The position numbers and the translations under genes were made by a program. This document shows positions 33,082-43,217 of a stretch of 64,000 bases of DNA, one piece after another. This DNA is from Paenibacillus aestuarii. Lineage in GTDB: Bacteria; Bacillota; Bacilli; Paenibacillales; NBRC-103111. Location: NCBI RefSeq assembly GCF_027789125.1, contig NZ_JAQFVF010000022.1, positions 186,001-250,000 of the forward strand, in the 5' to 3' direction. Numbering within the stretch: the first letter of the stretch is position 1; every line of letters begins with the position of its first letter. The notes beneath the pieces were generated by a model that did no database searches, was not told the origin of the DNA, and saw nothing but the letters and a program-made list of their open reading frames with translations.

Positions 33082-33948
33082 ATGATACATACACCGACGA
33101 ATATTGCTCTTAAGGAGTCCGGTGTTTACGCACGTGCGAATGCAACGGATTGGCAATTTCAATGGCCCTTGCACACGCATGAGGGGCTTGAGATCTATTA
33201 TTTCACGCAAGGCAAAGCCCATTATGTCATCGGAGATAATATCTTCGATTTGCAGCCGGGAGACATGCTTTTGTTCCGCGGAGATACTATTCACCGTGTG
33301 AACCCGTCCCAAGACGTTCCTTACGTCCGCAGTTATGTGAATTTCATGCCGCGACTGATTGAACAGCACTTGCCTGAAGAAATGTCGAGAAAATTGCTAG
33401 CCTTATTCGAATCTGCAAGCGGTTTATTAATTCGGTGGTCTCCAGACGAGAGAGAAGAAATACAGCGTTTTTTTCAAACCATATGTACCGAGCGGGAGAG
33501 AGAGACGTTTGGATTCGAATGGATGGTAGCTACGCATCTGATCCAGATGCTGATTCGGATTTACCGCAAATCGAAGCATTTGCTGGATCTCTCCATCACG
33601 CGGCAGCCGACACACAGCCAAGCGAATGTAACACGGATTTTGCAGTATTTGAATCAAAATTTTACAGAAACGATTAGTCTTGCCGGCTTGTCGAAAGCGC
33701 TTCATTTAAACAAATATTACATGTGTCACAGTTTCAAGGAAGTGACGGGCTACACGATTAACAACTACCTTATGAGCCGGCGTGTAGAAGAAGCCAAACG
33801 TCTGCTGATCTCTAGCGATCAAGCGATTGGCAGCATTTCCGAGCAGCTTGGGTTCAACACATCCGTACACTTCAGCCGAACATTCAAGCAGTTTGCCGGG
33901 GCATCCCCGCAAGCGTTTAGAAAAGCGGCTAGTGACAGACACTTGTAG
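33082..33948 (+). CDS. AraC-family regulator of the GH31/ABC operon
   Basis: A 288-residue protein with an N-terminal cupin ligand domain (HTHEGLEIYYFTQGKAHYVIGDNIFDLQPGDMLLFRGDTIHRV) and a C-terminal double HTH (about 190-288; ISLAGLSKALHLNKYYMCHSFKEVTGYTINNYLMSRRVEEAKRLL). It likely activates the genes 23 bp downstream in response to a sugar. Start is uncertain. AAGGAGGGG (33057-33065) favours TTG 33079 or ATG 33082, while TTG 33019 also has a site (AAGGCGG) and would add 21 residues. Confidence 0.88.
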   Translation: MIHTPTNIALKESGVYARANATDWQFQWPLHTHEGLEIYYFTQGKAHYVIGDNIFDLQPGDMLLFRGDTIHRVNPSQDVPYVRSYVNFMPRLIEQHLPEEMSRKLLALFESASGLLIRWSPDEREEIQRFFQTICTERERETFGFEWMVATHLIQMLIRIYRKSKHLLDLSITRQPTHSQANVTRILQYLNQNFTETISLAGLSKALHLNKYYMCHSFKEVTGYTINNYLMSRRVEEAKRLLISSDQAIGSISEQLGFNTSVHFSRTFKQFAGASPQAFRKAASDRHL

Positions 33949-33971
33949 AATTACAAAGGAGTGAATGATTA

Positions 33972-35270
33972 ATGAAAAAAGGATTTAAATGGGTTTCCCT
34001 GACGCTCGTTCTTGTAATGTTCGCTATTATGGCGGCTGCTTGCTCCTCCAAAGGAAGCGATTCCGCGACGAAGGGTGCATCTGAAGCGAAGAAAAATGTA
34101 TCTTTAGACTTTGTATGGTTCTCTGATGGCAATGAAGGCGATGTCATGAAAGGGATCATTAAAGACTACGAAACGAAAAATCCGAATGTCAAAATCAACT
34201 TGATAGAAGTTGCCTATAAAGATTTGTCCACAAAGCTGAAAACGATGGTCTCCGGTGGCAAGCCGCCGGCATTGGCGCGGATCAGCACAACGGAAATTGG
34301 CGCATTCTCCAATTCCGCGGTTGACTTGGCTGAGAAGCTGGGCGGCGTAGACGCGTTCACTTCGCAATTCTTGGATTCCCTTAAACCTTACTATGTAGTG
34401 AAAAATAAAGTCGTTGCAGCACCGATGGATGTTACAGCAAACGGTTTGATCTACAACAAGACTTTGTTTGCCAAAGCAGGCGTGCAAGTGCCTACTTCTC
34501 CGGACAACGTATGGACTTGGGATGAGTTCTCTGCAGCATTGAAGCAAGTTATGCAAAAAGGCGGCGCTAAATACGGTCTCGTTTGGGACTTCACACCGCA
34601 TCGTTGGTCCACGCTTCTTTATCAGTACGGTGGCAGCATGATGAATGCAGATGGCACGAAAGCAACGATTAATGATGATGCGGGTGTAGCCGCGGTTCAA
34701 TACTTCAAGAAACTGCATGATGATGGTGTAATGCCGGCTTCCGTATGGCTGGGCGGCGAGAATCCGAACAACCTGTTCCGCTCTGGTGAAGTTGCCGCAC
34801 ATTTTGCCGGTAACTGGATGATCAGCAACTACAAAGACATTACGAACTTTGAGTGGGGCGTAACGTACATGCCTAAAGCGAAGCAACGTTCCTCCGTACC
34901 GGGCGGTAAATTCGTGATGGCGTTTAATAAAAGCGGTGTAGAAAAAGAAGCGGCAGATTTCATTCAATATCTGTCCAGCAAAGAAGTGAACTCCAAGTAC
35001 AACCAAGAAGCTTTGTTCATGAGCCCTCGTAAAGACAGCGCGAAGCTGGATTACGCTTACGGCAAAGAGATGTTCGAAGTATTTTCAAATGAATTAAGCA
35101 ATACCGTTCCTGCAGCTGCAGAAGACTGGTCCAAGCAAGATGTTGTGCCTAAATTCAGCAATGATCTGAAGAACGCAATCGTTGATGTTATCAGCGGTAA
35201 AGCAACAGCTAAAGATGCGATGGATAAAGTAGCGAAAACGATTGATAAAGCGATTGCCGATAAAAAATAG
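33972..35270 (+). CDS. ABC sugar-binding lipoprotein
   Basis: A 432-residue family 1 extracellular solute-binding protein. The lipoprotein signal has its lipobox at MAAAC (Cys24), followed by a Ser/Lys-rich tether. The mature part shows LDFVWFSDGNEGDVMKGIIKDYETKNPNVKINLIEV and FAGNWMISNYKD, typical of oligosaccharide-binding proteins. It delivers sugar to the two permeases downstream. An AAAGGAGTGA site precedes the ATG. A hairpin after the gene may keep its mRNA level above that of the permeases. Confidence 0.93.
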   Translation: MKKGFKWVSLTLVLVMFAIMAAACSSKGSDSATKGASEAKKNVSLDFVWFSDGNEGDVMKGIIKDYETKNPNVKINLIEVAYKDLSTKLKTMVSGGKPPALARISTTEIGAFSNSAVDLAEKLGGVDAFTSQFLDSLKPYYVVKNKVVAAPMDVTANGLIYNKTLFAKAGVQVPTSPDNVWTWDEFSAALKQVMQKGGAKYGLVWDFTPHRWSTLLYQYGGSMMNADGTKATINDDAGVAAVQYFKKLHDDGVMPASVWLGGENPNNLFRSGEVAAHFAGNWMISNYKDITNFEWGVTYMPKAKQRSSVPGGKFVMAFNKSGVEKEAADFIQYLSSKEVNSKYNQEALFMSPRKDSAKLDYAYGKEMFEVFSNELSNTVPAAAEDWSKQDVVPKFSNDLKNAIVDVISGKATAKDAMDKVAKTIDKAIADKK

Positions 35271-35279
35271 ATGAAAACA

Positions 35280-35311
35280 GGGGCTGCTGCTAGATGGGCA
35301 GCCCTTGATTT
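35280..35311 (+). terminator. intercistronic hairpin, partial terminator
   Basis: GGGCTGC (35281-35287) pairs with GCAGCCC (35298-35304), followed by TTGATTTT. It lies between binding protein and permeases, a common place for attenuation or mRNA stabilisation. Confidence 0.55.
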
Positions 35312-35332
35312 TCACAAGAAAGGGGATGCGAG

Positions 35333-36241
35333 ATGTCTACCCATACTGTACAAACGGCTGCTAAGAAAGCTGCAAAGCCGAAGGTGAAAAAATTTCAAGT
35401 AGCTCCTTATTTGTTCGTATTGCCGAATTTCCTCATTTTCTCCGTGTTTATCGTCATTCCCACAATCATTGGCTTCGTCTATTCGTTTAACGAGTATGAT
35501 GGTCTCAATCCGATGGAATTCACAGGGTTCGATAACTATAAAGAAGTTCTCAGCAACAGCGAGTTCTGGACGGCTTTAGGCAAGACAGGTCTCTATGCGC
35601 TAATCGTAGTTCCTTTGATCTACTGTGTTTCTTTGGCGGTCGCCGTGCTGTTGGTGCAGAACATCAAGCTTAAAGGCTTGTTCCGTTCGGTGTTTTACCT
35701 GCCGACATTGCTTTCCTTTATCATTGTCGGTTTGTCCTGGAAGTGGATTTTCGCCGATTTCGGTATTTTGAATCATGTATTGAATTTGCTTGGCATCACG
35801 TCCGTTCATTTTTTATCTGATCCATTTTTCGCCAACATGTCTGTCATCATTGCTACGGTTTGGTCCAGAGTCGGTTTCTTCATGGTTATTTTCGTCGCCG
35901 GCTTGCAAGTCATTCCTAAAGATTTCTATGAAGCGGCTTTCTTGGAAGGCGCATCGAAGTGGCACGTGTTCCGTAAGATTACGGTGCCGCTGCTGAAACC
36001 GACAAGCTTGCTTGTCATCATGATCGCATTGATCGATGCGTTCAAAGCTTACCCGCTGATGTTCTCCCTGACGGGAGGCGGTCCGGGCAAAGAAACGACC
36101 TTTATCGTGCAGTACATTTATGAAACAGGCTTTATGAAGCAGGAGCTGGGTATGGCCAGCGCGATGTCCGTGGTTCTGTTTGCGATTATTACGATCTTTA
36201 CCGTGATTCAATTCAAGGTTTCTAAAGGAGGCGAGAACTAA
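35333..36241 (+). CDS. ABC sugar permease, MalF type
   Basis: A 302-residue inner-membrane protein with about six helices. The cytoplasmic EAA loop reads EAAFLEGASKWHVFRKITVPLLKP, and TGGGPGKETTFIVQYIYETGF is typical of the sugar MalF/UgpA group. A short basic N-terminus precedes the first helix. Its stop overlaps the next start by one base (TAATG). Confidence 0.93.
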   Translation: MSTHTVQTAAKKAAKPKVKKFQVAPYLFVLPNFLIFSVFIVIPTIIGFVYSFNEYDGLNPMEFTGFDNYKEVLSNSEFWTALGKTGLYALIVVPLIYCVSLAVAVLLVQNIKLKGLFRSVFYLPTLLSFIIVGLSWKWIFADFGILNHVLNLLGITSVHFLSDPFFANMSVIIATVWSRVGFFMVIFVAGLQVIPKDFYEAAFLEGASKWHVFRKITVPLLKPTSLLVIMIALIDAFKAYPLMFSLTGGGPGKETTFIVQYIYETGFMKQELGMASAMSVVLFAIITIFTVIQFKVSKGGEN

Positions 36242-37062
36242 TGGAACTAAAGCCTTCCATGCGGGTTACTGTGTACCTGCTGCTAGCCGTTCTTGCAGTC
36301 ATTTGGGTGTTCCCGGTGTTATGGGTCATTCTGTCGGCGTTTAAAACCAATAACGATTTATATGCCTTCCCTCCAAAATTTTGGCCGGAGCCGGTCACTT
36401 TCGAGCATTTTGCTCAAGCCTTTGAAAAAGGGAATTTCGGCCAGTACTTCCTGAACAGTGCGATCGTGACGATCAGTTCCACGCTCTTGCTGTTGTTCAT
36501 CAACTCGATGGCCGGCTTCGCTCTTGCGAAGTATCGTTTTAAAGGCGACACCGTCCTGTTGATCGGTTTTATTTCAACGTTGATGATTCCGCTTGAGGTT
36601 ATTATGATTCCGATTTTTAAAGTGATCAGTTTCCTCGGGCTTTATAATAATCTGCTCAGTATTATTATTCCGCCAGCGGCAACACCGACCGGGGTGTTCC
36701 TGCTCAGACAGTACCTGCTGTCCGTGCCTGACGAGCTGCTGGAAGCGGCAAGAATGGACGGAGCTTCGGAGTGGCGGATTTACTCCAGAATTATTTTGCC
36801 TTTGTGTAAACCAATTCTGGCCGTGTTGGCGATCTTCTCCTTCATGTGGCGCTGGGACGACTTCCTATGGCCGCTGATCGGGATCAGCGATCCGTCGAAG
36901 TACACGATTCAATTGGCGCTTTCTAACTTTATCGGTGAGTTTAATGTGGATTGGGGCAGCTTGTTGGCAATGTCCGTCATCACCATGATCCCTGTCTTTA
37001 TCGTATTCTTGATTTTCCAACGTTATTTTGTAAGCGGCATGGTTACTTCCGGAATGAAGTAA
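36241..37062 (+). CDS. ABC sugar permease, MalG type
   Basis: A 273-residue partner permease with about six helices. Its EAA loop is EAARMDGASEWRIYSRIILPLCKP, and the C-terminus IFQRYFVSGMVTSGMK is the usual MalG ending. No ATP-binding gene is present in the operon, so a shared MsmX-type ATPase encoded elsewhere would be required (family precedent in Bacillus). Confidence 0.93.
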   Translation: MELKPSMRVTVYLLLAVLAVIWVFPVLWVILSAFKTNNDLYAFPPKFWPEPVTFEHFAQAFEKGNFGQYFLNSAIVTISSTLLLLFINSMAGFALAKYRFKGDTVLLIGFISTLMIPLEVIMIPIFKVISFLGLYNNLLSIIIPPAATPTGVFLLRQYLLSVPDELLEAARMDGASEWRIYSRIILPLCKPILAVLAIFSFMWRWDDFLWPLIGISDPSKYTIQLALSNFIGEFNVDWGSLLAMSVITMIPVFIVFLIFQRYFVSGMVTSGMK

Positions 37063-37089
37063 GACGCTAGGAGAGAGAGGTAATCAGCA

Positions 37090-39576
37090 ATGAAAGTGAG
37101 TAAAACACTACAACAAGTTATCGCAGGCGAGGGTTACCTGGATATTCAAACAGATGCGGCCTTGTATCGCATTTACGTGATGAATCATGACGTTATCCGC
37201 GTGCGCTGCACGTTCGAGGAACAGTTCGGCGAGGAAGCCTCCTACATTTTAGCAACAACGGCATGGGCCGATCAGCTGGACGGGATTGTCCCTGACCGCC
37301 GCCGCATTACAGCATTGGCACCGGATTATACGGATCACGGCACACATGTGCTGCTGGCGACAGAGCGTTTGAACGTCGTGATCCACAAGGCGCCTTTTGC
37401 CATCGAGATTCAGGACAAAGAGGGTCGCGTTCTGCATGCGGATGTGAAGGAACGCTCCTATGTCAAGGACGATCACGGCCGGCTTTACCACTACGCGTGC
37501 ATGCTGGACGATGATTATTTCTATGGTTTCGGAGAAAAAAGCGGCCAGCTGAACAAGAAGAAACGCAGAATGCGCATGCACAACGTAGACACGATCGGTT
37601 ATGATGCTGAACTGGCGGATCCGCTCTACAAGCACATTCCGTTCTATATCAAAATGAATGGCGGCAGCCAAGCGGCTACTGGAATTTTCTACCATAATGC
37701 TTACGATTCCGTCTTCGATATGGGCTGCGAGCGCAGCGGCTATTGGACGCCTTATAGCTACTTCTGCGCAGATGGCGGGGAATTGGATTACTTTTTCATC
37801 TACGGGCCTGAAATCAAGCATGTCGTGAGCCGCTACACGGATTTGACTGGCAAAACGATTCTTCCGACCCGCTATTCCATCGGTTATATGGGATCGACGA
37901 TGTTCTATACGGAGCTTGAGCACAACTCGGATCAGGCGATTCTCGGCTTTATGGATAAGTGCCGGGAAGAAGACATTCCGTGCGACGGTTTCTTTATGTC
38001 TTCCGGGTATACAACCGGACAAGACGGTAAGCGCTACGTCTTTAACTGGAACTACGACCGCTTTCCGGATCCGAAGCAGTTTATCGGCGATTTGATGGAG
38101 AAAGGCGCAGCGCTCGTTCCGAATATTAAGCCGGGCATGCTGCTGACCCATCCGCATTATCAGGAGTTTGCGGCTAGTGGCGCCTACATCAAGGATGAAA
38201 CCGGCGATCAGCCGGAGAAGGACCGCTACTGGGGAGGCCCGGCCTCGTTCGTGGACTTCACGAATCCGAAGGGCAGAGAGCTGTGGAAGAAGCATCTGAA
38301 AGCTTCCTTCATTGAACTGGGAGTTACCTCCATTTGGAACGACAACAATGAATACGAAATCAATAACGCCAATGCGCAGTGTGATTTCGAGGGTAAGGGA
38401 GAAGCGATCAGCGCGCTGCGTCCGATCATGCCGAACTTAATGGCTCAGATGGCCAAAGAAGCGATCGGCGAGGTGGAGCCGAATACACGGCCTTACATCG
38501 TCAACCGTGCAGGTTTTGCAGGCATTCAGCGCTACGCGCAGACATGGGCCGGCGATAATAATACAAGCTGGAAGAGCTTGAAGTTCAATATCCCAACGAT
38601 TCTCGGCTTAGGATTGTCGGGCGTGGCGAATCAGGGCTGCGATATCGGCGGATTTTTCGGACCTGCGCCGGAGCCGGAGCTATTCGTCCGCTGGGTGCAG
38701 AACGGTATCTTCCAGCCACGCTTCTCCATTCATTCCTGCAATACGGACAACACCGTGACTGAGCCATGGATGTATCCTTCTTACACGCGCTACATACGCG
38801 ATGCGATCCAGCTCCGCTACACGCTGGTGCCTTACTTCTACTCGTTGCTCTACGAAGCTTCCGTAGAAGGCTCACCGGTGATGCGTCCGCTTGTTTATGA
38901 GTTTCAGCAAGACGATAAAGTGTGGGAAGAGAGCTTTGATTTCATGCTGGGCAGGTCCTTACTCGTTGCTAACGTGATTGAAGAAGGGGCGACGACGAGA
39001 AAGGTATACTTGCCGCGAGGCAGCGAATGGATCGACTGGTACAGCAAAAAGCGCTACAGCGGCGGGCAAACGATTGAAGTCGAGGTCGACCTGGGTTCGA
39101 TTCCGATGTTTATCCGCAGCGGGGCGATCATCCCGATGACCCCGCAGCTGAAAAACATTCACCAAGAGACGGTGAAGAAGCTTCATCTGCTGGTCGAGGC
39201 TTCGGAGCATGGCAGCTTCGAGCTGTACGAGGATGACGGTGTGACGAACAACTACAAGAACGGTGAATACTTGAAAACGACCATTCAACTGCAAGCCGGC
39301 AAGCAAACGAAGCTGAGCTTTACACGCGAAGGCAGCCACACTTCAACTGTGGAGCAAATGGTGGTGGATGTCGTATGCAAAACGATTGCTCCGGTGCAAA
39401 TTCAGCTGGACGGCCGCAAACTGCCGATGTTCTTGAGCCAGCAGGAGTGGGGCAACGCTGAGGCGGGCTGGTACTATGACATGGAAAGCAAGACAGCGCG
39501 CATGAAATATGAGCCGCTGGCTAGCGACTATGAGGTTATCGTGCAATTTGAAGTTAAAGATCTGATTTCAATTTAA
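37090..39576 (+). CDS. glycoside hydrolase family 31 enzyme (alpha-glucosidase-like)
   Basis: An 828-residue GH31 protein without signal peptide, so intracellular. The order is an N-terminal beta-sandwich, a (beta/alpha)8 barrel, then C-terminal sandwich domains. The nucleophile is Asp418 in SIWNDNNEYE and the acid/base is Asp489 in WAGDNNTSW. YFYGFGEKSGQLNKKKRRMRMHNVD and CDIGGFFGPAPEPELFVRWVQNGIFQPRFSIHS are family segments. It probably hydrolyses an alpha-glycoside imported by the ABC genes just upstream (27-bp gap). Alpha-xylosidase or another specificity cannot be excluded. Confidence 0.9.
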   Translation: MKVSKTLQQVIAGEGYLDIQTDAALYRIYVMNHDVIRVRCTFEEQFGEEASYILATTAWADQLDGIVPDRRRITALAPDYTDHGTHVLLATERLNVVIHKAPFAIEIQDKEGRVLHADVKERSYVKDDHGRLYHYACMLDDDYFYGFGEKSGQLNKKKRRMRMHNVDTIGYDAELADPLYKHIPFYIKMNGGSQAATGIFYHNAYDSVFDMGCERSGYWTPYSYFCADGGELDYFFIYGPEIKHVVSRYTDLTGKTILPTRYSIGYMGSTMFYTELEHNSDQAILGFMDKCREEDIPCDGFFMSSGYTTGQDGKRYVFNWNYDRFPDPKQFIGDLMEKGAALVPNIKPGMLLTHPHYQEFAASGAYIKDETGDQPEKDRYWGGPASFVDFTNPKGRELWKKHLKASFIELGVTSIWNDNNEYEINNANAQCDFEGKGEAISALRPIMPNLMAQMAKEAIGEVEPNTRPYIVNRAGFAGIQRYAQTWAGDNNTSWKSLKFNIPTILGLGLSGVANQGCDIGGFFGPAPEPELFVRWVQNGIFQPRFSIHSCNTDNTVTEPWMYPSYTRYIRDAIQLRYTLVPYFYSLLYEASVEGSPVMRPLVYEFQQDDKVWEESFDFMLGRSLLVANVIEEGATTRKVYLPRGSEWIDWYSKKRYSGGQTIEVEVDLGSIPMFIRSGAIIPMTPQLKNIHQETVKKLHLLVEASEHGSFELYEDDGVTNNYKNGEYLKTTIQLQAGKQTKLSFTREGSHTSTVEQMVVDVVCKTIAPVQIQLDGRKLPMFLSQQEWGNAEAGWYYDMESKTARMKYEPLASDYEVIVQFEVKDLISI

Positions 39577-39633
39577 TAGCATTCATCTGCAAGTTCGTTC
39601 CAACCGCTAGCGCAGCAGCAAGCTGTTCGCCGC

Positions 39634-39671
39634 AGCAAGCCGTGGGAGCGGCTTGCTCTTTTCTTTTTTAC
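39634..39671 (+). terminator. terminator of the GH31 operon
   Basis: AGCAAGCCG and CGGCTTGCT, perfect 9-bp arms around TGGGAG, followed by CTTTTCTTTTTT. Confidence 0.88.
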
Positions 39672-39722
39672 GGAATGAATCCTTTCTATAAGCTCTCTAG
39701 AAGCGTTGAAATTTTGTTATAG

Positions 39723-41297
<1,575 letters not shown>

Positions 41298-41306
41298 GTG
41301 TGCATG

Positions 41307-41335
41307 GAGCTGCGTCTTGGACGCGGCTCTTTTTT
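41307..41335 (+). terminator. glpK terminator
   Basis: GAGCTGCGTC and GACGCGGCTC around TTG (one T-G pair), followed by six T. Confidence 0.88.
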
Positions 41336-41382
41336 AAATCATCCGCGTGCAGACAAGTCTGGTACAATCGTAATACATGCTC

Positions 41383-41419
41383 TATAATAGGAAATATGCT
41401 TAATTTAAACGTTTCAATT
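41383..41419 (+). promoter_or_regulatory. kdgK promoter with LacI-type operator candidate
   Basis: TATAAT at 41383-41388 (the -35 is weak). It is followed by AATTTAAACGTTTCAATT (41402-41419), an 18-bp palindrome with only two mismatched positions and a central CG, as in LacI/GalR-type operators. Placement just downstream of the start point suits repression. KdgR or CcpA are candidates; the cre consensus is met with two mismatches. Confidence 0.5.
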
Positions 41420-41472
41420 AACTGGGCACGCACCCGCGTGATTGACAAACAAATGGATGGAGAGGTCCTGAG

Positions 41473-42444
41473 ATGAATAAGCAGAATCACCTGGAATACG
41501 GTCCTGAAGTTATAACTTTTGGCGAAACGATGGCGCTGCTCATGCCGTCGGGCGGCAAGGGTCTGGAATATTCATCTGAGCTGCACAGCTTATTTGGTGG
41601 AGCGGAAAGCAATGTGGCCATCGGCTTGTCCCGTCTCGGCGTGAGCGCCGGCTGGTTCGGCCGCCTGGGCAAAGATCCGCTTGGCCGGATGATTTTTAAG
41701 AAAATTCGTGGTGAAGGCGTCGACGTCTCCCGTGCTGAGCTAACGACGGAAGCCCCGACGGGACTGATGATGCGCGAGGTGCTGATGGGCAAGACATCCG
41801 TCTACTATTACCGGAGGAACTCGGCGGCCAGCCGCATGACCCCGCAGCATGTGGATGAGGCTTATATCGCCCAGGCCAAAATCCTCCACGTAACGGGAAT
41901 TACGCCGGCGCTGAGCGAGTCGTGCCGGGAGAGCGCTTTCGAAGCGATTCGTATGGCGCGCAAGCATGGGGTGAAAGTCAGCTTTGATCCGAACCTTCGG
42001 CTAAAGCTTTGGAGCTTGGACGAGGCGCGTGAGGTGCTGCTGGAAATGGCGAAGCTGGCGGATATATTCCTGCCGGGCTTGGACGAGCTGAAGCTGCTGT
42101 ACCAGACCGAGGATTGGGATGAAATCGTCGCCAAGCTGCGCGAACTGCCGGCGATCTCCATTGTGAAGGGCGGAGACGACGAGACGTATGTCGTGGATGC
42201 CGATTCCATTCAAGCGGTGCCTTATTTCAAGGCGAATCAGGTTGTGGATACAGTTGGCGCAGGGGATGGCTTCTGTGCAGGCTTTTTGACCGGTGTGGTC
42301 AAAGGCTATGATTACACCGAAGCGGTTCGTCTCGGCAATCTCGTCGGTTCGCTCATCGTGCAGACAGAAGGCGACTGGGAAGGCGCGCCTACATGGGAAC
42401 AGGTCGAGGCTATCCTTAACGACGTTAAACATATCGAACGATAA
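41473..42444 (+). CDS. kdgK: 2-dehydro-3-deoxygluconokinase
   Basis: A 323-residue PfkB-family sugar kinase phosphorylating KDG to KDPG. The N-terminal GETMALLMPSGGKGLEYSSELHSLFGGAESNVAIGLSRLG, the middle SFDPNLRLKLWSLDEAR and the C-terminal DTVGAGDGFCAGFLTG (catalytic Asp about 265) fit KdgK. The next gene encodes the matching aldolase, completing the lower Entner-Doudoroff path. Confidence 0.92.
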   Translation: MNKQNHLEYGPEVITFGETMALLMPSGGKGLEYSSELHSLFGGAESNVAIGLSRLGVSAGWFGRLGKDPLGRMIFKKIRGEGVDVSRAELTTEAPTGLMMREVLMGKTSVYYYRRNSAASRMTPQHVDEAYIAQAKILHVTGITPALSESCRESAFEAIRMARKHGVKVSFDPNLRLKLWSLDEAREVLLEMAKLADIFLPGLDELKLLYQTEDWDEIVAKLRELPAISIVKGGDDETYVVDADSIQAVPYFKANQVVDTVGAGDGFCAGFLTGVVKGYDYTEAVRLGNLVGSLIVQTEGDWEGAPTWEQVEAILNDVKHIER

Positions 42445-42479
42445 ATATTGGCCAATCTACGAAAGAGGTGTTCATTGCG

Positions 42480-43142
42480 ATGAAAAAAATTAAATTGCTT
42501 CAACAAATAACGAGCGAAGGCGTTGTCGCCGTACTGCGTGGCGAGACGCCTGAGGAAGTCGTGGAAATGGCGGAGCAAGCCATTGCCGGCGGCATCAAGG
42601 TCATCGAAGTGACGATGACCGTGCCGTTCGCGCTGCGCGCCATCGAGGAGCTGGCGAAGCGCTACTCCAGCAGCGCGCAGGACGCTGCCAAGTACGCGAT
42701 CATCGGGGTCGGCACGGCACTCGACCCGGAGACAGCGCGGGCAGCGATTCTGAGCGGGGCCGAGTTCGTCGTCGGCCCATCGCTGAACCCTAGTACGGTT
42801 GCGCTCTGCAACCGCTACCGTGTACCCGTCATGCCGGGCTGCATGACGATTGCGGATATTCAGGCGGCGCTGGAGCTTGGCGTCGACATCGTGAAGCTGT
42901 TCCCAGGCAATCTGTACTCGCCGTCGATGATTAAGGCCATTAAAGGTCCGCTGCCACAGGCGAACATTATGCCGACAGGCGGCGTCTCCTTGAGTAACCT
43001 GGGCGAATGGATTCAAGCCGGCGCTGTTGCCGTCGGCATTGGATCCGATTTGACCAGCGAAGCGGTCAAAACCGGCGATTACGGCCTTGTAGCGAAGAAG
43101 GCCGCTCAATATATCGAGGCCTACCGGGCAGCCAAGAAGTAG
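42480..43142 (+). CDS. kdgA: KDPG / KHG aldolase
   Basis: A 220-residue class I aldolase splitting KDPG into pyruvate and glyceraldehyde 3-phosphate. The Schiff-base Lys is in DIVKLFPGN (about Lys139) and the general-base Glu is in VIEVTMTVP (about 43). VVGPSLNPSTVALCNRYRVPVMPGCMT and IMPTGGVSLSNLGEWIQAGAVAVGIGSDL are family blocks. ATG 42480 is nine bases after GAAAGAGGTG. It forms an operon with kdgK (35-bp gap) closed by a terminator. Confidence 0.94.
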   Translation: MKKIKLLQQITSEGVVAVLRGETPEEVVEMAEQAIAGGIKVIEVTMTVPFALRAIEELAKRYSSSAQDAAKYAIIGVGTALDPETARAAILSGAEFVVGPSLNPSTVALCNRYRVPVMPGCMTIADIQAALELGVDIVKLFPGNLYSPSMIKAIKGPLPQANIMPTGGVSLSNLGEWIQAGAVAVGIGSDLTSEAVKTGDYGLVAKKAAQYIEAYRAAKK

Positions 43143-43153
43143 GAATCAGCATG

Positions 43154-43187
43154 CGCTCCATTGAAATAAGGTGGAGCGTATTTTTTT
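43154..43187 (+). terminator. kdgKA terminator
   Basis: CGCTCCA (43154-43160) pairs with TGGAGCG (43172-43178), followed by TATTTTTTT. Confidence 0.85.
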
Positions 43188-43217
43188 AATCGCGGGGAGG
43201 TAAGGGGGAACCGCTGC

